The position numbers were made by a program, and so were the translations under genes. Below the pieces are notes generated by a model. The model was not told the DNA's origin. It saw nothing but the letters and a program-made list of their open reading frames with translations, and did not search any database. A stretch of DNA of 64,000 nucleotides, from assembly GCF_025917005.1 (NCBI RefSeq), contig NZ_CP078091.1:310001-374000 (forward strand). The letters run 5' to 3'. Positions 23,442 to 32,939 of the stretch are shown here, one piece after another. Position 1 is the first letter of the stretch, and every line of letters begins with the position of its first letter. This DNA comes from Porphyrobacter sp. ULC335. GTDB lineage: Bacteria; Pseudomonadota; Alphaproteobacteria; Sphingomonadales; Sphingomonadaceae.

Positions 23442-26102
23442 TCAGCCCTCCAGACTGCGGCTGACCTGTTCGAAAGTATCGCGCGAGAGGTTGCCGGCCG
23501 CCAGGATGCGCTCAAGCTCGGCCTTCATCAGCGCCGCCCGCCCCGGCTCGATCCGCCGCCAGCGCCCGAGCGCCGGGACGAACCGCGCCGCCGTCTGCGG
23601 GTTGATCGGATCAAGCGCAAGGATCACGTCGGCGACCATCCGGTAGCCCTCGCCATCAGCTTTGTGGAAGCCCTTGGGATTGCCGGCGAAGGCCATATGC
23701 AAGGACCGCACGCGGTTGGGGTTCTTCACCGTGAAATCGGGATGCTCGGCCAGCGCGCGGACATGGGCGATCACATCGGGGTGGAGTGACAGCGCCTGAA
23801 GCGTGAACCACTTGTCGATGACCAGCGCATTGCCCCGGTAGCGGTCATAGAACGCCGCCAGCTTTTCGGGACGCGCGGGGTGATCGAGGCCGCACAGCAC
23901 CATCAGCGCGCCCTGCCGGTCGGTCATATTGTCCGCCACGTCATATTGCCACGCTGCCAGCTCTGCCGCACGGGCCGGATCGGATGCGGCGATCAGGCCG
24001 AGCGCGATGGTCTTGACCTTGCGCGCGCCGCGGCCCGCCGGATCGTCCAGCATCACCGCCGAAGCGCGGGCATGGAGCGCCTGCAACTCGGCCGAGAGCG
24101 CCGTGCCGATGGCCGCCTTCAAGCCTTCGCGCGCTGTGTGGATCGCACCCGGATCAGCCTTGCGTTCGCCCGTGGCCATCACCTCGAAAAGGTAAGTTTC
24201 CGATGGCAGCACCATCAGCTCGCCGCGCATCGCATCCTCTAGCGCGTTGTCGGCGAGGCTGGAGCGGAACGCACCGATGATCGCCGCTTCGCCCGCGGCC
24301 TGCTCTTCCGCCGACAAAGACCCGCTGGCCGTGCCGACAAGATGCGTGACGGCCAGTTCCTGCAACGCCTCCGAACGGGCGAAGGGATCATCGTCATGCG
24401 CGGCGAGAAACACGAGGTCCTCGCGCGCCAGATCACGCTCGATCACCACCGGAGCGGTGTAGCCACGGTTGATCGAGACCACCGGATCGGCCCCTGCGAG
24501 CGGCAGGTCGAAGCTCTGTTCGTCATCCTCCAGAACCACCAGCTGCTCCGCGCCGAGCGTGCCGCTGCGCGCATGCACCGCCAGCTTGAGCGGAATCGGC
24601 ATCGGCAGCTTGTCGGGCTGGCCGGGGGTGGCCGGCACGGTCTGCTTCAGCGTCAGGGTGAGGGTATTGCCATTCACCACCTGCGACACCGCAACGCGCG
24701 GCGTGCCAGCCTGCGAATACCAGCGCCGGAACTGCGTGAGGTCGATCCCCGCCCCGTCCTCGATCGCTGTGATGAAATCCTCGCAGGTCGCCGCCTCGCC
24801 GTCGTGCCGGTCGAAATAAAGGTCGGTGCCCGCGCGGAACCGTTCGGCGCCCACCATGCTGCGCATCATGCGGATCACTTCGGCGCCCTTGTTATAAACG
24901 GTCGCGGTGTAGAAGTTGCTGATCTCGCGGTAGCTGTCAGGCCGGATCGGGTGGGCAAGCGGCCCCGCATCCTCGGGGAACTGCGCGGCGCGCAGGATGC
25001 GCACATCCTCGATCCGCTTGACCGCCTCGCCCCGCATATCCTGCGAGAATAGCTGATCACGCAGCACGGTGAAGCCTTCCTTCAGCGAGAGCTGGAACCA
25101 GTCGCGGCAGGTGATGCGGTTGCCCGACCAGTTGTGGAAATACTCGTGCGCGATCACGCCTTCGACCGCGTCGAAATCAGCGTCGGTCGCGGTGTCGGGA
25201 TCGGCCAGCACGTATTTCGTGTTGAAGACGTTGAGCCCCTTGTTCTCCATCGCCCCCATGTTGAAGTCGGACACGGCGACGATGTTGTAGAGATCAAGGT
25301 CGTATTCGCGGCCGAACACCTGTTCGTCCCATTCCATCGAGCGGTGGAGCGATTCCAGAGCGTGATCGGTGCGTTCGATGTCCTCCGCACGCACCCAGAC
25401 GTTGCATTCGACAGCGCGGCCCGAGCGGGTGGTGAAGGGCTTGGAATTCGCCACCAGATCGCCCGCGACCAGAGCGAACAGGTAGGACGGTTTGGGCCAC
25501 GGGTCGTGCCACTCGGCCCAGTGGGTGCCATCCGCGTTCTCGCCCGTGGCGGTACGGTTGCCGTTGCACAGCAGGATCGGGAAAGCGGCCTTGTCGCCCT
25601 CCATCCGCACGCCATAGGTCGACAGCACGTCAGGCCGGTCGGGGAAGAAGGTGATGCGGCGGAAGCCTTCCGATTCGCACTGGGTGCAGAGCATCCCGTT
25701 CGAGGCATAGAGGCCCATCAGCTGGGTGTTGGCGCTTGGGTCGATAGTGGTGACGACTTCGACCGTGTGCTTGCTGCCAGAAAGCATGACGACAAGATCG
25801 GGGCCATCCATCCGCCACTCGGCCGCGATGCCATCTACGGTCACGCTCTGCGCGGTCAGACTGTCGCCATCGAGCCGCAGTTCGGGCGAGGCGTCGGCGG
25901 CCGGATTGCGCTCAACATGAAGGGTGGCGGTGACAGTGGTCTCCGTCAGCCCGAGCCGGAAATCGAGGTGGGTCGTCGGCACCAGCCAGGGGTAGGGCCG
26001 GTAATCCTCGCGCCGGATCACAGGCGGCTCGTGCGGGGTGGGGGCCGCATCCGCGATTTCAGGGTTGCCGTCGGGTGTGGTGGGGGTCGTTGCAATGTCC
26101 AT
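23442..26102 (-). CDS. pepN: Aminopeptidase N
   Basis: M1-family zinc aminopeptidase, cytoplasmic peptide turnover. 886 residues, normal for the proteobacterial PepN group. The exopeptidase motif NMGAMENKGLN (about residue 277) and the zinc site HEYFHNW with a downstream Glu in LSLKEG are intact, giving HExxH-18-E. Preceded by a repeat-containing divergent region shared with the epimerase gene; pgeF follows immediately. Confidence 0.96.
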   Translation of the reverse strand: MDIATTPTTPDGNPEIADAAPTPHEPPVIRREDYRPYPWLVPTTHLDFRLGLTETTVTATLHVERNPAADASPELRLDGDSLTAQSVTVDGIAAEWRMDGPDLVVMLSGSKHTVEVVTTIDPSANTQLMGLYASNGMLCTQCESEGFRRITFFPDRPDVLSTYGVRMEGDKAAFPILLCNGNRTATGENADGTHWAEWHDPWPKPSYLFALVAGDLVANSKPFTTRSGRAVECNVWVRAEDIERTDHALESLHRSMEWDEQVFGREYDLDLYNIVAVSDFNMGAMENKGLNVFNTKYVLADPDTATDADFDAVEGVIAHEYFHNWSGNRITCRDWFQLSLKEGFTVLRDQLFSQDMRGEAVKRIEDVRILRAAQFPEDAGPLAHPIRPDSYREISNFYTATVYNKGAEVIRMMRSMVGAERFRAGTDLYFDRHDGEAATCEDFITAIEDGAGIDLTQFRRWYSQAGTPRVAVSQVVNGNTLTLTLKQTVPATPGQPDKLPMPIPLKLAVHARSGTLGAEQLVVLEDDEQSFDLPLAGADPVVSINRGYTAPVVIERDLAREDLVFLAAHDDDPFARSEALQELAVTHLVGTASGSLSAEEQAAGEAAIIGAFRSSLADNALEDAMRGELMVLPSETYLFEVMATGERKADPGAIHTAREGLKAAIGTALSAELQALHARASAVMLDDPAGRGARKVKTIALGLIAASDPARAAELAAWQYDVADNMTDRQGALMVLCGLDHPARPEKLAAFYDRYRGNALVIDKWFTLQALSLHPDVIAHVRALAEHPDFTVKNPNRVRSLHMAFAGNPKGFHKADGEGYRMVADVILALDPINPQTAARFVPALGRWRRIEPGRAALMKAELERILAAGNLSRDTFEQVSRSLEG

Positions 26103-26122
26103 GCCCCGCTCTCTACCCGTTC

Positions 26123-26200
26123 GTGTCGAGCCCTTCGACAGGCAATTTGAAAAAATTGCCGCTCAGGGTAAACTTCACGGCGAAGCCGTGAAGTCGAGAC
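26123..26200. repeat. Intergenic palindromic repeat element with two perfect hairpins
   Basis: Between divergent pepN and the epimerase gene. It contains GGCAATTT-gaaa-AAATTGCC (26141-26160) and CTTCACGGC-gaa-GCCGTGAAG (26173-26193), framed by GTGTCGAG at 26123-26130 and TCGAGACAC at 26194-26202. The wording (GTGTCGAGCCCTTCGACAGG, then GCTCAGGGT) resembles dispersed repeats common in sphingomonad genomes. That family link is from memory. Confidence 0.6.
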
Positions 26201-26254
26201 ACCTTAGACCAATGGACTCTCGACTTCGCTCGAGGCGAACGGCAGGAAGGGGCT

Positions 26255-27049
26255 ATGGCGAACCTCCTGATCTTCGGCCTCGGCTACACCGCGACCCGAA
26301 TCGCCGTCGCCATGCACACGCACGGGTGGCAGGTCGCGGCAACGGGGAGCGCGGGCGACATCGCCTTTGCCAACCGCGACGCGGTGCTGGCGGCCGTTGG
26401 GGAAGCAACGCATATCCTCTCCTCCGTCCCGCCCGACCGCGCGTCAGGCGGCGATCCGGTGCTCGAAGCCTATGGCGATGCGATACACGGCAAGGCCCTG
26501 TTCTACCTCTCCTCCACCGGCGTCTATGGCGACCGCGCCGGGGCGTGGGTGGATGAGGCGACGCCCACCATCGCGCAATCCGGCGAAGGCCGCCGCAATG
26601 CCCGCGCCGAGGCGGATCTGGCGTGGCTCACCATGGGCGCGCGGGTATTCCGCCTGCCCGGGATCTACGGGCCGGGGCGCAGTGCGTTGGACCGCGTGAA
26701 GGAGGGCAAGGCCCGCCGGATCGACTTGCCGGATCAGGTGTTCAGCCGCGTCCATGTCGACGATATCGCCAGCGGGGTCGTCGCCGCGCTGACGCAGGAT
26801 GCGCCCGCAGGAGCCTACAACCTCGGCGACGATCTCCCGTGCAGCGGCAACGAGGTGACGGAGCACGCCTGCCGCCTGCTCGGCCTGCCGCTGCCGCCGC
26901 TGGAGTCGCTCGAAGAGGCCAACCTCTCGGACATGGCGCGCGGCTTCTATATGGAGAACCGCCGCGTCGCGAACGGCAAAGCCAAGCGGGTGCTGGGGTG
27001 GGAGCCCGCCTATCCGACCTATGTGGAAGGTTTAGCGGCGCTGCTTTGA
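26255..27049 (+). CDS. NAD-dependent epimerase/dehydratase family protein (YeeZ-like)
   Basis: Extended-SDR Rossmann protein of 264 residues. The dinucleotide motif is LLIFGLGYTATRIA (GxGxxx, residues 4-17), then YLSSTGVYGDRAG with the active-site YG region and FRLPGIYGPGRSAL. Such proteins act on sugar nucleotides or serve unknown reductase roles; the substrate cannot be told. A strong GGAAGGGG site precedes the ATG. The last 18 bases overlap the convergent transporter gene. Confidence 0.85.
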   Translation: MANLLIFGLGYTATRIAVAMHTHGWQVAATGSAGDIAFANRDAVLAAVGEATHILSSVPPDRASGGDPVLEAYGDAIHGKALFYLSSTGVYGDRAGAWVDEATPTIAQSGEGRRNARAEADLAWLTMGARVFRLPGIYGPGRSALDRVKEGKARRIDLPDQVFSRVHVDDIASGVVAALTQDAPAGAYNLGDDLPCSGNEVTEHACRLLGLPLPPLESLEEANLSDMARGFYMENRRVANGKAKRVLGWEPAYPTYVEGLAALL

Positions 27050-27943
27050 CCGAAGGGCCAAGCCCATGCCGATCAGCGCCAGCGCCATGCCGCCTGCCGA
27101 CAGCGCGTCCCACTTGAACCCTTCGAACAGGGTCGACAGCAGCATCGCCACGCACACCGTGACGATCCCGTTATAGGCCGTGCGCCCCGCACCGATTTCG
27201 CGCACCAGATTGTAGTGCAGCGGGAAGGTCACCACCGAGCCGATGATCGCCAGATAGGCCGTCCCGGCCCAGAACTCCCAAGCGGTCGGAATTTGCGGCG
27301 GGCCTGCTGTCAGCAGTGCATAGCCGAGGTCGAAGGTCGTGCCGTAAAGCATCGCCCAGGCCAGCAGGCTCACCATCGGCACCCCGCGCCCGGTGGGGTT
27401 GGCCTGCACCACATTGGCAATCGAGGCGGCCAGCATCCCGCCAATCGCCAGCACGATGCCGAGGCCGACGTTACCGCCGAGCGGTGCCGCGTTCCATTCA
27501 TGCACCAGCAGCATTGCCACGCCCGCAATCGCCACAAGGCTGCCACCGACGAAGCCGCCCTGCACCTTCTCGCCGATGAACACCTTGGCGAAGATCGCAT
27601 TGGGCACCATCAGCAGCGCAAACATCACCGCGACGATGCCGGAGGTGATGTGGCTCTCCGCATGATAGACGAACAGGAAGTTGCCGCTGAATTGCGCGAT
27701 GCCGACGCCCAGCGCCAGCATATGCTCCGCGCGGTTCAGCTTCAGCCGGTTGCCCATCGCCAGTGCCAGCACGAACAGCGCCGGGGTCGCCAGCATGAAG
27801 CGGTAGAACACACCCCAAGCCGCAGGCACATCGGCGATCTGGCCGGTGATGACGAACCAGGTCGAACCCCAGATCGTCCCCGTCAGCATGAAGGGGATCA
27901 GCACGCGCGGGCTGAGCATCGCGGGCACGGCGGCGTTGCTCAT
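27032..27943 (-). CDS. DMT-superfamily transporter, EamA family
   Basis: 303-residue inner-membrane protein with about ten hydrophobic helices in two EamA repeats. The N-terminal TGTIWGSTWFVITGQ is typical of EamA exporters and the C-terminus is Lys/Arg-rich. The start at 27943 overlaps the stop of the threonine aldolase gene (ATGA), so the two are coupled. That pairing could suggest amino-acid or metabolite export, but substrate specificity is not visible. Confidence 0.88.
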   Translation of the reverse strand: MSNAAVPAMLSPRVLIPFMLTGTIWGSTWFVITGQIADVPAAWGVFYRFMLATPALFVLALAMGNRLKLNRAEHMLALGVGIAQFSGNFLFVYHAESHITSGIVAVMFALLMVPNAIFAKVFIGEKVQGGFVGGSLVAIAGVAMLLVHEWNAAPLGGNVGLGIVLAIGGMLAASIANVVQANPTGRGVPMVSLLAWAMLYGTTFDLGYALLTAGPPQIPTAWEFWAGTAYLAIIGSVVTFPLHYNLVREIGAGRTAYNGIVTVCVAMLLSTLFEGFKWDALSAGGMALALIGMGLALRSKQRR

Positions 27944-28959
27944 AATGCGGCGATGGCCTTGCCGAGCGCGACCGCATCCTCCGAACGGGTGTTCCACGCG
28001 GTGACGAAGCGGGCCGACTCCGGCCCCCAATCATAGAAGGCAAAATCCTGCGCCCGCAGCGCGGCCCGTTCAGCCTCGGTCAGATGCACGAACAGCTCGT
28101 TCGCCTCGACCGGGTGGAGCAGGCGGTCAGCGCAACCCGCGGCGACCTCCTGCGCTGCCGCGTTGGCGTGCGCGGCATTGGCGAGCCACAGACCGTCGTC
28201 GAGCATCGCGAGGATCTGCGCGGCGAGGTAGCGGCCCTTGCATTGCAGGTGTCCGGCACGCTTGCGGCGATAGCGGACCTGCATCGCGGCTTCGGGATCG
28301 AACAGCACCACGGCTTCCGCCCCCATCCCGCCATTCTTGATGAAGCCGAAGGCAAGGCTGTCGACCGGGCCGCTCGCCGCCCGCGCCGCTGCTTCGGGCG
28401 AGCCGCCCAGAAACGCCGCCGCATTGGCAAAGCGCGCGCCGTCCATATGCAGGCCGAGGCGGCGTTCCTTCGCAAACGCGCCCAGGTCCGCCAATTCGGA
28501 CGGCGAGTAGGTGCGGCCATATTCGCTCGCCTGCGTGATCGCGATGGCGTGCGGCTGCACCTGGTGCACATCGTTGCGGATCGGATCAATCAGCGCGGCG
28601 ATATCGGCCGGGGTCAGCTTCGCGCCCTCGCCCTCTGCCAGCATCAGCTTGGCGCCGTGCAGGAAGAACCCGGGCGCGCCGCCCTCGTCGACCTCGATAT
28701 GCGCCTCGCGGTGGCACACAACCCCACCGTGGGGCGCGCACATCGTGGCGAGCGCGAGGCAGTTCGCCGCCGTCCCTGTTGCCACCCACAGCGCCGCACA
28801 ATCACGGCCGAACAGCGCGGTGAAGCGCGCGTCCAGCTCGGCAGAAAGCGCGTCTCCGTCGTACGGGTTGTCCGGTTGGTCGGCGCGGCGCATCGCATCC
28901 CACAGCTTGGGGTGGACGGCGGCGGCGTTGTCGGACAGGAAAGGCTTGGACAGGGTCAT
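27940..28959 (-). CDS. Low-specificity L-threonine aldolase family (beta-eliminating lyase)
   Basis: PLP-dependent aldolase that cleaves L-threonine/allo-threonine to glycine and acetaldehyde. 339 residues. Visible features are the N-terminal SDN motif (FLSDNAAAV), the LHMDGARFANA segment that carries the cofactor-binding Asp, and the probable Schiff-base lysine in FGFIKNGGM (about residue 203). Likely symbol ltaE. Co-transcribed with the DMT transporter behind it. Confidence 0.88.
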   Translation of the reverse strand: MTLSKPFLSDNAAAVHPKLWDAMRRADQPDNPYDGDALSAELDARFTALFGRDCAALWVATGTAANCLALATMCAPHGGVVCHREAHIEVDEGGAPGFFLHGAKLMLAEGEGAKLTPADIAALIDPIRNDVHQVQPHAIAITQASEYGRTYSPSELADLGAFAKERRLGLHMDGARFANAAAFLGGSPEAAARAASGPVDSLAFGFIKNGGMGAEAVVLFDPEAAMQVRYRRKRAGHLQCKGRYLAAQILAMLDDGLWLANAAHANAAAQEVAAGCADRLLHPVEANELFVHLTEAERAALRAQDFAFYDWGPESARFVTAWNTRSEDAVALGKAIAAL

Positions 28960-29012
28960 CAGCTCACGCCCTTAGCTGGACATTCGGGCGTGACAAGCGG
29001 GAGTACACACCA

Positions 29013-29330
29013 GTGAGCGATGAAAGCGTAAAGCTGACAATCACCCACCACGTGGCCGGACAAGGCGGGCGCTATGTCGCCATGCTCCAGGGCGAGGCGG
29101 AGGAAGGCTATCTCGAATGGGAGCCCGGCGCGGTGCGTGACGGCAAGGAAGTCCGCATCGCTGCCCACACCATCGTCCCGCGCGCCATCGGCGGGCGCGG
29201 AGTGGCGGGCGCACTGGTCGAGCGGCTGGTGGAGGATGCGCAGCGGCAGGGCTTCCTGATCCGCCCCGATTGCTCCTACGTCGCGCGCAAGTTCTCCGAG
29301 AACCCGGGCTGGGCCGCACTGAAGGCCTGA
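29013..29330 (+). CDS. Small GNAT-family N-acetyltransferase (YidJ/YjdJ type)
   Basis: 105-residue short GNAT. The acetyl-CoA loop resembles AIGGRGVAGALVERLVEDA (about residues 58-76), and the C-terminal CSYVARKFSENPGW is typical of the YidJ-like family. GTG start. Its last 55 bases overlap the convergent PH-domain gene. The acceptor substrate is unknown. Confidence 0.85.
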   Translation: MSDESVKLTITHHVAGQGGRYVAMLQGEAEEGYLEWEPGAVRDGKEVRIAAHTIVPRAIGGRGVAGALVERLVEDAQRQGFLIRPDCSYVARKFSENPGWAALKA

Positions 29331-30844
29331 TCCGCGCTGTCTTCCAGCGGGGCATCAAGCCGCGAATAATCGGTCGCGGCGATGGTTTCGAGCACGCTGG
29401 CGCGAAGACTGCGCGCCTCGGCCAGCGGGACGCCCTGCATCGCGAAACTGCCGCCTGCCAGCCCGAGATGCACCGTCGCATAGCCGCGCCAGCGCGCCAA
29501 CGGCCCCTGCGCAATCTCGACCGAGTGGAGCTTCAGCCGCGTCGCAATCGTCTGGGTGGGCGAGAGGAAGCCGTGGCTGGCATAGACCTGCGTGCCGTCG
29601 ATGGCATGGCGGCGGAACTCCCACGCATAAAGGTTGGCCGCCACTCCCAGCACCGCGAGGCCGAGCGGGATCAGGAACAGGCCGGACGGCGCAAAGATCG
29701 CTGTCGCGATGGTCGGGATCACGAAGATCGCCGCATCAAGCAGCGTCTTGTCGGTGCGCTGGCGCTTGCTGGCGCGGCGCCATGCGGTGTCTTCGCCCGG
29801 CAGGCGGAAGCCCGCCGCGCTGACGATCGGCGCGATCTCCTCCATCTTGGCGAAGGGAGCGACCACGTGGCTCTCTCCCTCGGCATCCTGCGCGAGGCTG
29901 ACAAAGCTCAGCGAATGCCAGCCGAAGCGGTAGCGCACCAGGCCGGTGCCGATCACCAACCCCTGCACGCGGTGCGCGGGCATCACCACATCGGTGCGGG
30001 TCAGCAATCCGCGTTGCCGCCGGAAGCCGCGTGCCGAGCGGGTCAGGCTGAAGCCCCAGTCGCGCAAACCCGTGCGCACCACGCCGGTGGCAGAGCCGAC
30101 CACCACCAGCCCGATCAGTCCTGCCAGAGCGCCTGCCGCCTGCACATAGGGGCCAAGTCCGGCGACGACGCTGCCCTGCTCCTCCAGCCAGCTGCGCCAC
30201 AGGTCGACATTCCAGACATCTATATCGGTGACGTTGTCGACATATTGCAGCAGACCGCCGAGCACCGCGAACACCGCGAGCGAGAATTCGAACAGGCCAA
30301 AGGTGACGAGCCGCCCGGGCGTGAGGGCGTAGAGCACCTCACCCTCCTCTACGCCGGGAGAGGCCGCGGGCGCGGAAGGATCGGCGCTGGCAGCGGCCTC
30401 TTCCTCGCGCCGCTCGCGCACCAGCTGGCGCAGGCGCTCGCCCTCGGCAGAGGTAAGGTATTCGAGCGCAAGGTCATCCGCCCCGCCCGCCCCTGTTTCA
30501 AACTTGACCGAGACCAGCCCGAACAGGCGCGGCAGGGGTTTGGCCTCCAGGCTGACATCCTGAATGCGTTCATAGGGCACCGAGCGCGCATCACGGCTGA
30601 AGATGCCGCTTTCAACGCGAATGTCCTGTTCGCCGATGGTGTAGGTCAGACGTCTCCAGCCGATATAGCTGGAGGCGATTCCGATCGCGGCCGCCACCAC
30701 GCCGACCCCGATGGCGATCAGGAACCGCCCGTCGCCGCCGATCCCCGAAAAGGCGATGGCGATAGCGGGGACGATGGCGCTGCGCAGGCTGCCAAGCGCG
30801 CCGAGAACAACACTGACCGGCGCGGTGCGTTGCGGTTCGGTCAT
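29276..30844 (-). CDS. Bacterial PH-domain (bPH2) membrane protein, YdbT-like
   Basis: 522-residue membrane protein with repeated DUF304/bPH2 modules (each containing YERIQDVSLE- or HRVQGLVIGTG-type sequence) separated by pairs of hydrophobic helices. In Bacillus, YdbST proteins have been linked to tolerance of membrane-active compounds. It follows the shorter bPH2 gene with a 4-base overlap, so the pair probably forms one membrane complex. The C-terminus overlaps the opposite-strand GNAT gene by 55 bases. Confidence 0.85.
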   Translation of the reverse strand: MTEPQRTAPVSVVLGALGSLRSAIVPAIAIAFSGIGGDGRFLIAIGVGVVAAAIGIASSYIGWRRLTYTIGEQDIRVESGIFSRDARSVPYERIQDVSLEAKPLPRLFGLVSVKFETGAGGADDLALEYLTSAEGERLRQLVRERREEEAAASADPSAPAASPGVEEGEVLYALTPGRLVTFGLFEFSLAVFAVLGGLLQYVDNVTDIDVWNVDLWRSWLEEQGSVVAGLGPYVQAAGALAGLIGLVVVGSATGVVRTGLRDWGFSLTRSARGFRRQRGLLTRTDVVMPAHRVQGLVIGTGLVRYRFGWHSLSFVSLAQDAEGESHVVAPFAKMEEIAPIVSAAGFRLPGEDTAWRRASKRQRTDKTLLDAAIFVIPTIATAIFAPSGLFLIPLGLAVLGVAANLYAWEFRRHAIDGTQVYASHGFLSPTQTIATRLKLHSVEIAQGPLARWRGYATVHLGLAGGSFAMQGVPLAEARSLRASVLETIAATDYSRLDAPLEDSADQAFSAAQPGFSENLRAT

Positions 30845-31374
30845 AGCGTCTCGCGCCGGATATGCGCGCGGATATCCTCGCGCATCTCGCGCGCCAGTGG
30901 CTCGCCGAGACCGGGCAGGGACACGCTGGCATTGTGGTTGCCCGCAGTGTGCAAGGTCAGCGTGGCGATCCCGAAGAACCGGTCGAGCGGGCCCTGATGC
31001 ACGTCGATATGCTGCACCCGCCCGAACGGCACCACGGTGTCGGAACGGAACATCAGCCCGCGCACCACCCGCAGCCGGTCAGCGCTGATCTGGTAACCGC
31101 GCGCGTTATAGCGGGTCGAAGGGACGCGGATGATCAGCGCCAGCGCGATCAGCAGCACGGGGCCGGCAATGATCCCGCTCGGGAACAGGCCCTGACCGCG
31201 AAATGCGGTTTCTAGCACCAGCGCGCCGATCAGAAACGGGATCGATGTCAGCGTCGCGCGCACCCGCATGGCGTGGGCATAGTTGCGATGAAGCTTTGTC
31301 AGCTCGCCCCCATCGTCGTGCAAGGCATCGTCGAGCGGGTAACCGGCGGGTGCGGGCGCAGGGGTGTGATTCAT
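30841..31374 (-). CDS. Bacterial PH-domain (bPH2) membrane protein, YdbS-like
   Basis: 177-residue partner of the gene behind it. Two N-terminal hydrophobic helices (about 45-90) are followed by one bPH2 module with VPFGRVQHIDVHQGPLDRFF. Function unknown beyond the family. It is translationally coupled to the larger bPH2 gene. Confidence 0.86.
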   Translation of the reverse strand: MNHTPAPAPAGYPLDDALHDDGGELTKLHRNYAHAMRVRATLTSIPFLIGALVLETAFRGQGLFPSGIIAGPVLLIALALIIRVPSTRYNARGYQISADRLRVVRGLMFRSDTVVPFGRVQHIDVHQGPLDRFFGIATLTLHTAGNHNASVSLPGLGEPLAREMREDIRAHIRRETL

Positions 31375-31503
31375 GGTGCCTTACTTGCGCAACACAGCAT
31401 CCCCCGCAAGCGATTTCGCGCCTGCCCCCTAGTGCATTTATGAGGGCGACGGCTTGGCCTCGTGCCCTTAGAACCTCCTGCAAAACCTTATCGGGAGAGA
31501 CAC

Positions 31504-32151
31504 ATGACCACGCTCCATTCCAGCCTCGGCCCCAATCCGCGTCTTGTGCGGATGTTCATGGTTGAAAAGGGCCTTGAGGAAGGGCGCGATTTCACCCGCG
31601 TGCATTACGACATCATCACCGGCCAGAACCGGCAGGATGCGGGCTATGTGGCGAAGAACCCGCAGGGCACCACGCCGACGCTGGAACTGGATGACGGCAC
31701 CTGCCTCACCGAAAGCTGGCCGATCTGCGAATATATCGAGGAACTGCACCCCACCCCCAACCTGTTCGGCGAGACCCCGGTCGAGAGGGCGACAGTGCGC
31801 AAATGGGCGCGGCTGTTCGATCAGGAGGTGGTCGTGCCGATGACCATGGGCTTCCGCGCAGGTCTGGGCCGCCCGATGTTCGAACCGCGCATGGCGGTGG
31901 TCTCTCCCGAAGCTGGCGCCGAGCTCTCAGCGATGTCGGACGCAAAGTGGCGGATGTTCGATGGCTACCTCGGCAGCAGCAACCACATCGCGCTGGGCCG
32001 CTTCACCTTTGCCGATCTGCTGATCTTCGCCTTCGCCAATTTCGGTTTCACGGTGGGGTGGAAGCTGCCCGAGGGGACGGACAACCTCGCCCGCTTCGTG
32101 GCGACACATAACCAGCGCCCCTGCGCCGCGATCTGGACGCAGGCGGAGTAA
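31504..32151 (+). CDS. Glutathione S-transferase family protein
   Basis: 215 residues: N-terminal thioredoxin-like domain with SSLGPNPRLVRMF at the usual active-site position (no Cys; Ser likely) and the conserved TPTLELDDG and LTESWPICEYIEE segments, then a helical C-terminal domain. The start follows a GGGAGAGACAC ribosome site. Overlaps the next SDR gene by one base (TAATG). As first gene of the catabolic block it could handle a reactive epoxide or halogenated intermediate; this is inference. Confidence 0.88.
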   Translation: MTTLHSSLGPNPRLVRMFMVEKGLEEGRDFTRVHYDIITGQNRQDAGYVAKNPQGTTPTLELDDGTCLTESWPICEYIEELHPTPNLFGETPVERATVRKWARLFDQEVVVPMTMGFRAGLGRPMFEPRMAVVSPEAGAELSAMSDAKWRMFDGYLGSSNHIALGRFTFADLLIFAFANFGFTVGWKLPEGTDNLARFVATHNQRPCAAIWTQAE

Positions 32152-32930
32152 TGCCTGACCTCAAGGGCAAGGTCGCGATCGTCACCGGCTGCGCAAGCGG
32201 GATCGGTGCGGCAACCGTGCGGCGCTTGGTTTCCGACGGAGCGCAGGTGCTCGGCACCGATCTTGACGCGGCGCGCGGCGCGGCCCTTTGCGCCGAGGCA
32301 GGCGCGTTGTTCGCGGTGCAGGATGTGTCAGACCGCGCCCTGTGGCCGCAGATCGTCGCCCGCGCGGTCGAGGCCTTCGGGCGGCTCGACATACTGGTCA
32401 ACAATGCCGGGATGGTCTCGGGCGCGGGCATCGGCGATCTGGATGACGAGGCGATGTTCGCCGCGTGGGACACGGTGCTGGCCGTGAACCTGACCGGCAC
32501 GATGGCGGGCTGCCGCGCGGCGATTGCGGCGATGCGGGCAAACCCCGGCGGCGCGAAAGGCGCGATCGTCAACATCGCCTCGACCACCGCGATTGCTCCG
32601 CTGCCCACAGATGTCGGCTATTCGGCGAGCAAGGGCGCGGTGCGCGTGCTGTCGAAATCGGTGGCGACATGGTGCGCGCAACATGGCCTCGCCATCCGCT
32701 GCAATACCGTGATCCCGGGCGCGACGATGACCGGGATACTCGCCGCCGCAGAGGTGCAGACCCCCGGCCTGATCGCGGCGGTGGCGAAGACCTCACCGCT
32801 GAACCGCCTTGCCGATCCGTCCGAGACAGCGGCGGCGATTGCCTTCCTCGCCAGCGACGAATGCCCGTTCATGACCGGCGCGGAGATGCTGGTCGATGGC
32901 GCGGCGATGGCGATCCATCCCGGTTTTTAG
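32151..32930 (+). CDS. Short-chain dehydrogenase/reductase (SDR)
   Basis: 259-residue classical SDR. The cofactor motif is TGCASGIG (about residues 12-19), then NNAG (about 85-88), with catalytic Ser in NIASTTAIAP and Tyr/Lys in YSASK (about 160-164). The C-terminal DGAAM segment is normal. NAD(H) is likely, since an Asp closes the second strand (GTDLDA). Coupled to the GST gene; acts on an unknown alcohol/ketone of the pathway. Confidence 0.9.
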   Translation: MPDLKGKVAIVTGCASGIGAATVRRLVSDGAQVLGTDLDAARGAALCAEAGALFAVQDVSDRALWPQIVARAVEAFGRLDILVNNAGMVSGAGIGDLDDEAMFAAWDTVLAVNLTGTMAGCRAAIAAMRANPGGAKGAIVNIASTTAIAPLPTDVGYSASKGAVRVLSKSVATWCAQHGLAIRCNTVIPGATMTGILAAAEVQTPGLIAAVAKTSPLNRLADPSETAAAIAFLASDECPFMTGAEMLVDGAAMAIHPGF

Positions 32931-32939
32931 GCCGGGGTT

